Below, one piece after another: positions 17,396 to 26,136 of a stretch of DNA of 64,000 nucleotides. Location: contig CAWJDQ010000002.1 of NCBI GenBank assembly GCA_963841695.1, positions 682,001 to 746,000 on the forward strand. Direction: 5' to 3'. Each line of letters begins with the position of its first letter. Position 1 is the first letter of the stretch. The position numbers were made by a program, and so were the translations under genes. The notes under the pieces are model-generated. The model worked only from the letters and a program-made list of their open reading frames with translations. It did not search any database and was not told the origin of the DNA. The DNA comes from RYN-230 sp963841695. GTDB lineage: Bacteria; Actinomycetota; Actinomycetes; Streptosporangiales; Streptosporangiaceae.

Positions 17396-19036
17396 GTGAC
17401 GATGCGCAGCAGCCTGGCGGTGCGGACGGCCGGGTGGCTCGCTGGCCTGACCGCCGCGGCCTGGATAGTCGCGGCCGGATCGGCTGGCGCGGCCACCACC
17501 GCCACGCCCAGTCCCAGCTCCTCCCCCAGTTCCGCGCCGGGCTCCGGGTCCTGGACCGTGTATCACGGCGACCCGGCCGGCCACGGCGTGGCCGCGACAG
17601 CGGGGGCGGCGGACACCACGTCCCGGGCGTGGACTTCGCCCGCGCTGGGCGGCGAGATCTACGGCGAGCCGCTGGTGTCGGCGGGCCGGGTCTACGTGGC
17701 CACCGAGGACGACACGGTGTACGCGCTGTCCGCCGCGACCGGGGCGGTGGCCTGGTCCCGGCACCTGGCCACCCCGGTGCCGGCCAGCTCGCTGCCCTGC
17801 GGTGACATCGCGCCGACCGTCGGGATCACCGGCACACCGGTCATCGACCCGGCCCGGGCCGAGATCTTCGTGGTGGCCGACGAGGAGGTGCACGGCCGGC
17901 CGGCCCACGTGCTGGCCGGCCTGAGCACGGCCACCGGGCAGGTCGAGATGACCCGGGATGTGGACCCGCCCGGGGTGGACACCGCGGCGCTGCTGCAGCG
18001 CACCGGGCTGGCCCTGGCCGGCGGCCGGGTGGTGTTCGGGTTCGGCGGCAACGACGGGGACTGCGCCAGCTACCGCGGACGGGTGGTGGCCGTCCCGGAA
18101 ACCGGCGGCCAGCCCGCCATGTTCACCGTGGACGCGAAGGCCGGCGACTCGCAGGGCGCGATCTGGATGGGCGGGGGCGCCCCGGCCGTGGACGCCAGCG
18201 GCGACGTCTGGGTCAGCGCCGGCAACGGCTCGGTGTACAACGCCGCGCGCGGCTACGACGACAGCGACTCGGTACTCGAGCTGTCGCCCTCGATGAAGCT
18301 GCTGCAGTACTTCGCGCCGAGCGACTGGCCGGTGAACAACTCCCACGATCTCGACATGTCCACCGAGCCGGTCCTGCTGCCCGGCGGGCGGGTGCTGATC
18401 GCCGGGAAGTCCCGCATCGCCTACCTGCTTAACCGCGCGCATCTCGGCGGCATCGGCGGGCAGCTGGCCTCGCTGGGCCCGGCGTGCACCGAGGACGTCG
18501 ACGGCGGCGACGCGTCGGCCGGCGACACCGTGTACCTGCCCTGTCTGGCTGGCCTCGTGGCGGTCCGCGCGACCGCGTCGCCGCCGGGCCTGCGGCTGCT
18601 GTGGAAAACCGGGACCGGCGGCGGGCCGCCGATCGTGGCCGGGGGGCTGGTCTGGACGATCAGCCAGGAAGGCACCCTGTACGGCCTCGACCCGAAGACC
18701 GGGCAGGTCCGGCAGCAGGCCGCGATCGGCAAGGTGGCGAATCACTTCCCCACCCCGGCCGTCGGAGCCGGCCTGCTGCTCGCCCCGGCCGCCGAGCGGG
18801 TGGTCGCGTTCCGGGTCACCAGCGCTCCGGCCAGCCGGCCCGCCGCCGCCCCGACCGCGAAGGCCAGCACGTCCGCCCACGCCAGCGGCTCCGCCGCAGC
18901 GGGCAGCGGGCTGTCCGGCGGCGCCCTGGCGGGCATCGTGGTCGGCGGCCTGGTGGTGCTGGGCGCGATCGGCTGGCTGCTCTGGCGCGGCGTCGCGGTC
19001 CGCCGCGTACGGCGTGGCGTGCGGGGCCGGCGCTAG
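17396..19036 (+). CDS. Secreted, membrane-anchored PQQ-type beta-propeller protein
   Basis: 546 residues from GTG 17396 (an ATG at 17402 is an alternative). A signal peptide (about 1-32, cut near AGA-ATTA) is followed by a Ser/Pro linker, then about 400 residues of repeated beta-propeller blades of the quinoprotein/PQQ-like type: GRVYVATEDDTVYALSAATGAVAW, EIFVVADEEV, GDVWVSAGNGSVYNA, TLYGLDPKTGQV. A second Ala/Ser/Thr linker leads to a single C-terminal helix (about 505-527, LAGIVVGGLVVLGAIGWLLW) and a basic tail, so the propeller is displayed outside the cell. No PQQ dehydrogenase active-site residues were evident, so it may be a binding or scaffold propeller. Same strand as and close to the amine oxidase; a functional link is only suggested. 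Confidence 0.78.
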   Translation: MTMRSSLAVRTAGWLAGLTAAAWIVAAGSAGAATTATPSPSSSPSSAPGSGSWTVYHGDPAGHGVAATAGAADTTSRAWTSPALGGEIYGEPLVSAGRVYVATEDDTVYALSAATGAVAWSRHLATPVPASSLPCGDIAPTVGITGTPVIDPARAEIFVVADEEVHGRPAHVLAGLSTATGQVEMTRDVDPPGVDTAALLQRTGLALAGGRVVFGFGGNDGDCASYRGRVVAVPETGGQPAMFTVDAKAGDSQGAIWMGGGAPAVDASGDVWVSAGNGSVYNAARGYDDSDSVLELSPSMKLLQYFAPSDWPVNNSHDLDMSTEPVLLPGGRVLIAGKSRIAYLLNRAHLGGIGGQLASLGPACTEDVDGGDASAGDTVYLPCLAGLVAVRATASPPGLRLLWKTGTGGGPPIVAGGLVWTISQEGTLYGLDPKTGQVRQQAAIGKVANHFPTPAVGAGLLLAPAAERVVAFRVTSAPASRPAAAPTAKASTSAHASGSAAAGSGLSGGALAGIVVGGLVVLGAIGWLLWRGVAVRRVRRGVRGRR

Positions 19037-19055
19037 GCGCGGGCCGGGGGCGGCC

Positions 19056-19358
19056 CTAGAGGTCGTCGTCCTCTTCCCGGCGCCGGGCCGCCCCGCGGAC
19101 CGGACGGCCGTACAGCCGGGCGTTCCGCTCGATCTCCTCGACGTCCTCGAGGGCGGCCCGCCGGACCCGCCGGCTGTGCGCGGTGCGCAGCCGGGGCCGG
19201 CTGACCAGCAGCCGGGTCCGCCGTCCCAGCAGGGCCACGCCCAGCGCCAGCAAGGCGATGACCACCACGAAGATCACGACCGCGTCGGTAATGCTGAAGG
19301 CATTCGATGCGGACGCGGCGCCCGCCCACGCATCGATCACGCTGACCCCGGACGTCAT
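19056..19358 (-). CDS. Small single-helix membrane protein with charged tail
   Basis: 100 residues from the ATG at 19358, chosen for the GGGAGG site 6 bases upstream; the frame extends back without support. A short extracellular N-terminus precedes one transmembrane helix (about 25-46, AVVIFVVVIALLALGVALLG). The cytoplasmic tail is very basic and ends in an acidic/basic helix (RRAALEDVEEIERNARLYGR ... RREEDDDL). No family recognised. Confidence 0.6.
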   Translation of the reverse strand: MTSGVSVIDAWAGAASASNAFSITDAVVIFVVVIALLALGVALLGRRTRLLVSRPRLRTAHSRRVRRAALEDVEEIERNARLYGRPVRGAARRREEDDDL

Positions 19359-19622
19359 GGTTCGCCTCCCGGCCCACCGAGCCCGCTGCGCCGCTCTTCC
19401 GCCACGCCACCGGATCATCGGACCGTCTGTCTCTAGTGTAAAGCGCGGGCCAAGTCCGGGACCCGGCTGCAGCCGCCGGAACTCGCGCCGCCAGGCCGCC
19501 CGGCCGCCCGGGCCGGCGGAGGCCATTTACAAGCACCGTCCCGGCGTGTGGACTAGGCCAGGGAACACCATTTTCCGGTCCATTCCGCGCGCCTTCATCC
19601 GGCCGCTGAGGGGAGTCCCGCC

Positions 19623-20753
19623 TTGCCTGAGGACGCCGCACCCGAGCCCCCCGCCCCGGCGCCCCCCGCGCCCGTCACCCCCACCGCGCCCGCCGCGCCC
19701 GGGACCCTCGCGCCCGGGGATATGTCCCTCTACGCCCCGCAGCTCGGTGAGGCCAGCCGCCCGCTCGGCCTGCTGATCGAGGGCATGATGACCGCCCAGG
19801 TCGTCACCGTGCTGGCCCGGTTAGCCGTCCCGGACGAGCTGGCCAGCGGCCCGCTGACCGCCAGCCAGCTCGCGGCCCGGGTGGGTGCCGCCCCGGATGC
19901 GCTGTCCCGGCTGCTGTCCGCGGCGGCCGTCTACGGCCTGGTCCGCAAAGACCACGCGGGACGGTACGCACTGACCCCGGCCGCCGACCTGCTGCGCACC
20001 GCCGCGGACGGCTCCGCCCGGAGCATCGCGATCGGGTTCCTGGGGCCGCCGCACTGGCGGAGCGCCGGGCGCCTGGAGGAGGTCGTGCGCAGCCCCGACC
20101 CCGTGAACCCGGCCGGTCCCGGCGGGATCTATGAGTACTACGGCCAGCATCCGGAGGAAGCCGCCTGGTTCGCCCGGGCCATGGGCCGGGTCACCGCGAT
20201 GATGGTGGACCAGCTCACCCAGGCCGGGTTCCGGCCGCTGGCGTCGGGCCGGATCGTGGACGTGGGCGGCAGCCGCGGGACCCTGCTGGCCTACCTGCTC
20301 CGCGCCCGGCCGGACGCCAGCGGGGTGCTGATGGACCGGGCCGAGGCGCTGGCCGAGGCCCCCGGGTACCTGGCCGGGGCGGGAGTCGGCGGGCGGGCCG
20401 AGATCGTGGCCGGCGACTTCCTGCGCGAGGTCCCGCCGGGCGGCGACCTGTACGTGCTCAGCCAGATCCTGCACAACTGGGACGACGAGCACGCGCGCAC
20501 GATCGTCCGCAACTGCCATCGCGCGAGCCGCCCCGGCGGCGCGCTCATGGTGATCGACTGGGTGCTCCCGGACGGGCCCGAGCCGTCCCTCGCCCACCTG
20601 ATGGACCTGATCATGATGATGGTGCTGGGCGGGCGGGAGCGCACCCGCGCGGAGCACCAGGCGCTGCTCGGCCCGGAGGGCTATGAGCTGGTCCGGGACA
20701 CTGCGCTGCCCGGGGTGATGCCCTACCGGGTGCTGGAGTTCCAGCATGTGTGA
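19623..20753 (+). CDS. SAM-dependent O-methyltransferase (COMT/hydroxyneurosporene type)
   Basis: 376 residues from TTG 19623 with a GGGGAG site; an ATG at 19722 (MSLYAPQ) would drop an odd Ala/Pro-rich N-terminus of 33 residues. An N-terminal winged-helix dimerisation domain (TASQLAARVGAAPDALSRLLSAAAVYGLV) precedes the Rossmann-like methyltransferase domain: SAM motif I IVDVGGSRGTLLAYLL, GDFLREVPPGGDLYVLSQILHNWDDEHA (the conserved HNW-DE segment used for catalysis in the family) and a post-III LMVIDWVLP. Such enzymes methylate hydroxyls of natural products such as polyketides. No biosynthetic core genes lie nearby, so the substrate is unknown. Confidence 0.85.
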   Translation: MPEDAAPEPPAPAPPAPVTPTAPAAPGTLAPGDMSLYAPQLGEASRPLGLLIEGMMTAQVVTVLARLAVPDELASGPLTASQLAARVGAAPDALSRLLSAAAVYGLVRKDHAGRYALTPAADLLRTAADGSARSIAIGFLGPPHWRSAGRLEEVVRSPDPVNPAGPGGIYEYYGQHPEEAAWFARAMGRVTAMMVDQLTQAGFRPLASGRIVDVGGSRGTLLAYLLRARPDASGVLMDRAEALAEAPGYLAGAGVGGRAEIVAGDFLREVPPGGDLYVLSQILHNWDDEHARTIVRNCHRASRPGGALMVIDWVLPDGPEPSLAHLMDLIMMMVLGGRERTRAEHQALLGPEGYELVRDTALPGVMPYRVLEFQHV

Positions 20754-20957
20754 GGTATCACAGGGCATCCGGGGACCCGGGGCGCACCCGCCGCAGTACG
20801 CTACCCATGAGTAATATCTCCGTGACCCCCACGAGGTGCTCAATCGCTCAGCGTGGCCGCGGGCGCCCCCAGCTACGCCGCGGTGTTCCTGGTCGTCTGC
20901 TGCCGCGCCCGCTAGCCGCCCCGGCTGGCAGGCCCGCCAACCCGCCCGGGAGGCGAT

Positions 20958-21790
20958 GTGCACCGGATCGAAGGACCGCACCGGACCCGGTTCGCCCGGC
21001 CCGGCAGCCTGCGCATCGCCTACGAGCTGCGCGGCCGCTGGGCCTGGTGGCGGCCGTGGCTGGTGCTGATCCAGGGCCTGGGCTTCGATCGCTCGGGCTG
21101 GCAGCCGGTGCGCCGCCGGCTGCGGCGGCGGTTCCGCCTGGTGCTGGTGGACAACCGGGGCAGCGGCCGCAGCGACCCGCCCGGCGCCCCGTTCGGTGTC
21201 GCCGACATGGCCGCCGACGTCGTCGCGGTCCTGGATGACGCGGGGATCCGGCGGGCGCACGTGCTGGGCATGAGCCTGGGCGGGATGGTGGCCCAGGAAC
21301 TGGCGGTCAGCTACCCGGACCGGGTGGACGGCCTGGTGCTGGCGTCCACCTCGCCAGGCTGGCCGTTCGCGTATCCCATGCCGGCCGCGTCCGTGGCCCT
21401 GCTCGCGGCGTCCCGCGCGATGTCACCAGGCGAGGCGGCCCGGCGGCACGCCGAGAACGCCTTGTCGCCCGGCGACGCGGCCTGCCACCCCGACCTCGTC
21501 CGCCGCCTGGTGAAGCTGCAGGGCTCCCGCCCGGCCCCGCCCCGGGCGTGGATGGCCCAGGCGGCCGCGGGTGCCAGCTACGCCGGCCAGCTGCGCGAGA
21601 CCCGGATCACCGCGCACACGCTGGTCCTGCACGGCACGGCGGACACCGTGGTCGATCCGCGCAACGCACGGCTGCTGCGCGCCGGATTCCCGGGGCCCAG
21701 CTGGTGACCTTCCCCGGGCTGGGGCACCTGCTCTGCTGGCAGGACCCGGCCGGGTTCGCCGCCGTGGTCAGCGCGTTCCTGCGGCGGTAA
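20958..21790 (+). CDS. Alpha/beta hydrolase (one apparent frameshift)
   Basis: From GTG 20958 (GGGAGG just upstream) the frame encodes a full alpha/beta-hydrolase core: VLIQGLGFDRSGW (oxyanion region), LVLVDNRGSGRSDPP, nucleophile elbow GMSLGGM, LVLHGTADTVVDP with the acid Asp. The frame breaks near 21695 at a CGGGGCCC run. The correct continuation in the next frame is GAQLVTFPGLGHLLCWQDP, which supplies the catalytic histidine in GLGHLL, and ends at 21790. About 277 residues in all. Resembles 3-oxoadipate enol-lactonase-like esterases, but specificity is unknown. Its end overlaps the 3' end of the convergent thioesterase gene by about 20 bases. Confidence 0.83.
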
Positions 21791-22565
21791 GCCAGGCGGA
21801 GGCCAGCCGCTGCGGGCCCTGCCGCAGCCAGGCCCGCAGCTCACCGGGTCCGGTGCTGGTGACCAGCTCCGGCTCGGCGCCGGGCAGGATGGGCCGGTGG
21901 TATTCGAGCTCGGCGTGGCCGGGCAGCCAGCCCAGCCCGGCCAGCTCGTCCTCCACGGCGGCCCAGTGGATGGCGTTGTTGACGTGGCCCGCGGTGTCGA
22001 AGTCCGCGGCGCGCAGCGGCCAGGACCGGCCCGCCGCGGACCCGGGCACCCCCGGGTGGGACAGCCGCGCCGAGACCTGCCGGCCCGCCGTGGACGGCCC
22101 GTAGACCCGGTGGAACGACTCGCCCAGCGGGACCGGGCGCCCGTCCCGCGCGGAGACCGCGGCCCAGATCGCGGTGGACTGGATAAGATCCCCGCCCGCC
22201 GCGCGCACCGTCGTCGTGCGCTCGGCCCACCGCGGGCCCGTGGCCGAGCAGAAAGTCCGCAACGAAATTCGCTCCCGGTGCGCGGGATACCCGCGGATAG
22301 CCAGGGCCACGCGGCGGACCAGCCAGAAGTACGACCCGTCCCAGCCCGCGTCAGCGACATCGTCTTCGGCGGCCTGCTGGAGATAGCGGGCCAGCGCGTC
22401 GAGCCGCAGCAGGCCCGCCGGGGTCACGTCGGTGCTGCGCACCGACCGGGTGGCGGTGAACACCCGGCCCTGCGCGGGATCGGCGCGGAACACGGGAGCC
22501 CTGGCCGCGGACGGCGCCGGACGTTGCTCACGAATGGCCACGCCCGTCACGCTAGCCTGCCGCAC
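21768..22565 (-). CDS. Acyl-ACP thioesterase (FatA/FatB family)
   Basis: 265 residues from the ATG at 22565. Two tandem hotdog domains are visible. The first contains TRSVRSTDVTPAGLLRLDALARYLQQAAEDD and YFWLVRRVALAI. The second contains RAADFDTAGHVNNAIHWAAVED, the Asp-Asn-His type active-site segment of plant-like acyl-ACP thioesterases (HVNN), followed by ELEYHRPILPGAE. The enzyme releases fatty acids from acyl carrier protein in the cytoplasm. Actinobacterial members are common. The first 25 or so residues are poorly conserved, so the start could be internal. Convergent with the alpha/beta hydrolase gene. Confidence 0.88.
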   Translation of the reverse strand: MRQASVTGVAIREQRPAPSAARAPVFRADPAQGRVFTATRSVRSTDVTPAGLLRLDALARYLQQAAEDDVADAGWDGSYFWLVRRVALAIRGYPAHRERISLRTFCSATGPRWAERTTTVRAAGGDLIQSTAIWAAVSARDGRPVPLGESFHRVYGPSTAGRQVSARLSHPGVPGSAAGRSWPLRAADFDTAGHVNNAIHWAAVEDELAGLGWLPGHAELEYHRPILPGAEPELVTSTGPGELRAWLRQGPQRLASAWLTAAGTR

Positions 22566-22658
22566 CCCCGGGCCCTCGCGGCTGGTCCCGCCGGGCGGGC
22601 CCGCCCGTCCCAGCGGGCAGGCCCGCCGCCTGTCTCAGCGGGCGGCCCGCCGCCTGGG

Positions 22659-24017
22659 TCAGCCGGTGCAGCCGGGCACTGAGCCCAGCGGGACGCAGTT
22701 GTCCGGATGGTTGCCGGTCACCACCGTGCCGGACAGCGAGACGCCCGAGTCACCGGAGTTGAAGATGCCCCCGCCGTCTGCCCCGGCGGTGTTGTGGCGG
22801 ACCTGGCCGCCTGTGAGGTGCACGAACGTGGCGGCGAAGCACTCGGCCAGGGGGGTGTAGGTGGTGTCGATAGCGCCACCGTCCGAGCTGGCCTGGTTAT
22901 CCGTGAAGGTGCTGCCGGACACCGTCGCCTCGCAGTCGTTGTACAGCCCGCCGCCATCCGAACCCGCACTGTTCCCGTGGAAGGTGGAATCAGCGACGAC
23001 CGCGGACCACGCGTTTTCCATGCCGCCGCCGACCGGGGCGGTATTGCCCGTGAACGTATCCCGGGTCACCTGCGCGGAATCGTAGTTGTAGAGACCGCCC
23101 CCGCCTGCCCCGGCACGGTTGCCGGTGAAGGAGGTCCCGGTCACGGTGAGATCGGTGGGCCCCTCACTGGTGTTGTCGATCCCGCCGCCCGTGTACGGCG
23201 CGCTGTTCCGGACGAAGCTGCTGCCGGTGACCGTGGCCTCACCCTCGTTGAGCAGGCCGCTCCGGCTGTTCTGGCTGAAATCAGAGTCCGTCACGGCCAG
23301 CTGCCCGCCAGTTTCGTTGTAGATGCCTGAAGTGTTGGCGGTGAAGGTACTCCTGGCTACCGTCGCGTTGCCGCCGTTGTCAATGCCGTATCCATTGCCC
23401 GCGAAGGAGCTAGCCGTCACCTTCAGCACAGTGATGTCGCCAATATCGGGGTCAACGTTAACGCTATTGAAGATACCACTCGAATTATCCTCGAAGATGG
23501 CACCCTTCACCATCAGGGTAGCCCCGGTGTTGTCGAAGATAGCGCCGCCAAAGTCTGCGGTATTGTCACTGAACGTGCCGCCGCTCACGGTCACGACGGT
23601 CGAGGCCTCCACCGTGACCCCACCGTTGTCGATGGCGCCGCCAGACTCCGAGTCCCCATTACGGAAGTTCAGCCGCTGGATGTCCACATTCCCCGACCAC
23701 ACCGCGAGAATCGTGAAGTCCGGGGTGCCGGGCGCGTAACTTCGCTCGAGAGTGGCCCCTTCGCCCAGGATGGTGAGGTTCTCCCTGACCTCCGGCAGGG
23801 CGGCGGTCAGGACGTACCGGCAGGCAGGGGCCAGCCGGAGGGTCTCGCCGCTGCTCGCGGCGGCCAGGTCGGCCGTCAGGGCGCTGACCTGGCAAGGCAC
23901 GGTCACGAGGGCGGGCGCCGCCATCGCCAGCGCCGGGGTGGAGCCGGCGATCAGGCCGGCCGCCGCCGCGACAGCGAGCACGGGACCGGCCATGGCACGC
24001 ACACGCTTAACGAGCAT
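22659..24017 (-). CDS. Secreted right-handed parallel beta-helix protein
   Basis: 452 residues from the ATG at 24017, chosen for an AAGGAG site about 9 bases upstream. It has a signal peptide (about 1-32, AVAAAAGLIAGSTPALAMA). The rest is a solenoid of about 20-25-residue coils repeating the theme 'S-F-x-G/D-N-x-A-x-x-G-G-G-x-x-N' (FSDNTADFGGAIFDN, FTGNRAGAGGGGLYNYD, FHGNSAGSDGGGLYND, FTDNQASSDGGAIDTT). This is the pattern of polymorphic-membrane-protein-like and choice-of-anchor beta-helix proteins. No catalytic residues of polysaccharide lyases are apparent, and no cell-wall anchor is seen. Base composition is slightly lower in G+C than its neighbours, because of Asn/Ser/Thr-rich coding. 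Likely a secreted adhesin- or carbohydrate-binding-like protein (inference). Confidence 0.78.
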   Translation of the reverse strand: MLVKRVRAMAGPVLAVAAAAGLIAGSTPALAMAAPALVTVPCQVSALTADLAAASSGETLRLAPACRYVLTAALPEVRENLTILGEGATLERSYAPGTPDFTILAVWSGNVDIQRLNFRNGDSESGGAIDNGGVTVEASTVVTVSGGTFSDNTADFGGAIFDNTGATLMVKGAIFEDNSSGIFNSVNVDPDIGDITVLKVTASSFAGNGYGIDNGGNATVARSTFTANTSGIYNETGGQLAVTDSDFSQNSRSGLLNEGEATVTGSSFVRNSAPYTGGGIDNTSEGPTDLTVTGTSFTGNRAGAGGGGLYNYDSAQVTRDTFTGNTAPVGGGMENAWSAVVADSTFHGNSAGSDGGGLYNDCEATVSGSTFTDNQASSDGGAIDTTYTPLAECFAATFVHLTGGQVRHNTAGADGGGIFNSGDSGVSLSGTVVTGNHPDNCVPLGSVPGCTG

Positions 24018-24497
24018 TTTCTCATTCTCCTTGCCTGCCAACGGAAAAGTCAGATCCGGCCGCACGCCGCGGATGGTATTGCCGGTTCCAGGACTCCGGG
24101 CCGCACGTTATCAGCTGCCTGCCCAGTTCGGGGAAGGAAATAACCGGGTCGCGGAATACAGTGTCCCGGCTAAACCGCGGCACGCAGAATTTGCCGCTGA
24201 ATGACCGGAAAAGAAACCACCCAGGCTAGTGGTCTAGCCATTAATAGGCTCGCCGCGAGCGGAGATGGGGGCAGGACCGGCGCCAGCCCGCGGAGCGGGG
24301 GCAGCCCCCAGGACCCCCGGAGGAGGCACCGCCGGCTGTCCCGGGACTCCCCCGGTTGGCGCCGCGGGCCTGGGTAGTGTCGTCTAAGGACGGCATGGCC
24401 GCCCTGGGCGGCACGTGCCAAAACCCGGGCCGGGCCGGCGCCCGCGGCTGACGGGCTACCCTCCCGAACCGGGGACGAGACTTCCGAGGAGCCACGC
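24018..24497. other. Divergent intergenic region between the beta-helix and gnd genes
   Basis: 480 bases without a supported gene. The left half, upstream of the beta-helix gene, is relatively AT-rich and should hold its promoter. It contains the inverted repeat at 24224-24239. The right half (24250-24480) is GC-rich and leads to the gnd ribosome-binding site (GAGGAG before 24498). Confidence 0.5.
24224..24242. promoter_or_regulatory. Inverted repeat resembling a GntR/DasR-type operator
   Basis: Perfect arms ggctag (24224-24229) and ctagcc (24234-24239) around tggt. Read as agtggtctagccatt, it is close to the actinomycete DasR-responsive consensus AGTGGTCTAGACCACT but lacks one central A. 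Position between two divergent genes fits an operator; the assignment is tentative. Confidence 0.3.
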
Positions 24498-25938
24498 ATG
24501 ACACAGCAGGGCAGCGCAGACATCGGCGTGACGGGCCTGGCGGTGATGGGCCGCAACCTGGCCCGCAACCTGGCCCGCCGCGGTTACGCGGTGGCGTTGC
24601 ACAACCGCTCGCCGGAGCGGACCCGCAGCCTGGTCAAGGAGCATGGCGACGAGGGCACGTTTGTGCCCGCCGAGTCGATGGAGGAGTTCGTGGCCAGCCT
24701 CAGCCGGCCGCGGGCGATCATCATCATGGTCAAGGCGGGCGAGGCCACCGACGCGGTGATCGACGAACTGGTTCCGCTGCTGGAGCCGGGGGACATCGTC
24801 ATCGACTGCGGCAACGCGCACTTCATGGACACCCGGCGGCGCGAGGCCGCCCTGCGCGAGCGGGACCTGCACTACGTCGGCTGCGGCGTCTCCGGCGGCG
24901 AGGAAGGGGCGCTGAACGGGCCGAGCATCATGCCCGGCGGGTCCAAGGAGTCCTACGACCGGATCGGCCCGATGTTCGAGTCGATCGCCGCGCAGGTGGA
25001 CGGCGTCCCGTGCTGCACGCATGTGGGCCCGGACGGCGCCGGTCACTTCGTCAAGATGGTGCACAACGGCATCGAGTACGCGGACATGCAGCTCATCGCC
25101 GAGGCCTACGACCTGCTGCGGGCGGGCCTGGGGGCCTCCCCGGCCGAGATCGCGGACATCTTCCGCACCTGGAACGAGGGCGACCTGGACTCGTTCCTGA
25201 TCCAGATCACCGCGCAGGTGCTCGCGCACCGCGACGCCGGGACCGGGCAGCCGTTCGTGGACGTCGTGCTCGACCAGGCCGAGCAGAAGGGCACCGGCCG
25301 GTGGACGGTGCAGAACGCGCTGGATCTGGGCATCCCGATCACCGGCATCGCCGAGGCCACGTTCGCCCGGGCCCTGTCCGGTCACGCGGACCAGCGCGAA
25401 GCCGCCCGCGAAGCGTTCGGCACCGCGGTGTCGCCACCAGGTCAGCGACCGGGACGCGTTCGTGGAGGACGTCCGCCGCGCGCTGTACGCGTCCAAGGTG
25501 GTCGCCTACGCCCAGGGCTTCGACCACATCGGCGCGGGCAGCGAGGAGTACGGCTGGGGCATCGACCGGGGCATGATGGCGACCATCTGGCGCGGCGGCT
25601 GCATCATCCGGGCCCGCTTCCTGGACCGGATCCGCGAGGCCTACGACGAGCACGCGGAACTGCCGAGCCTGCTGGTCGCGCCCTACTTCGTGGCGGCCGT
25701 GCGGGACGGGGTGGACAGCTGGCGGCGGGTGGTGGCGCAGGCCGCCACGGCGGGCATCCCCTCCCCGGCGTTCTCCTCGTCGCTGGCGTACTACGACGGC
25801 CTGCGCCGGGACCGGCTGCCCGCCGCGCTGATCCAGGCCCTGCGGGACAACTTCGGCGCGCATACCTATCACCGGGTGGACAAGCCGGGCACGTTCCACA
25901 CCGAGTGGGCGGGCGACGAGCAGGAGCACCCGGCCTGA
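24498..25938 (+). CDS. gnd: 6-phosphogluconate dehydrogenase, decarboxylating (one apparent frameshift)
   Basis: Converts 6-phosphogluconate and NADP(+) to ribulose 5-phosphate, CO2 and NADPH in the pentose phosphate pathway. The ATG at 24498 has a GAGGAG site. First frame: cofactor loop GVTGLAVMGRNLARNLARRG, then HNRSPERT, GVSGGEEGALNGPSIMPGG, HFVKMVHNGIEYADMQLIAE with the catalytic Lys and the NGIEY substrate motif. Near 25425-25445 the frame changes and continues as DRDAFVEDVRRALYASK, YAQGFDHI, YGWGIDRGMMATIWRGGCIIRARFLDRI and FHTEWAGDE to the stop at 25938. About 479 residues when joined, the normal length of the long-form enzyme. The 'hexose phosphate' C-terminal arginine/histidine tail is present. 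Confidence 0.92.
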
Positions 25939-25940
25939 CC

Positions 25941-26024
25941 GGCCGGTCCCGGGCGGGCGGTCCGGGGCGGCCGGTCCCGGGCGGGCGGTCCGGGGCGGCC
26001 GGTCCCGGGCGGGCGGTCCGGGGC
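25941..26024. repeat. 28-bp tandem repeat, three perfect copies
   Basis: Copies at 25941-25968, 25969-25996 and 25997-26024, each beginning ggccggtcccgggcgggcgg and entirely G/C except for two T positions. It starts two bases after the gnd stop. Palindromic parts could fold and stop transcription. No unique spacers, so not a CRISPR. Confidence 0.85.
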
Positions 26025-26136
26025 GGGCGCCGCTGCCCCCGGATTGCGGGGACGGGGCGTCAAGAATTGACAACAGGCGCGCCCGAGAGGACGTCAGGCC
26101 GCCGCCCACTGCCCAGTCGCTCGTATCCTGTCGGGC

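Noticed and set aside
25941..26024. Possible CRISPR array
   Set aside because: Copies are contiguous with no spacers, and no cas genes are present.
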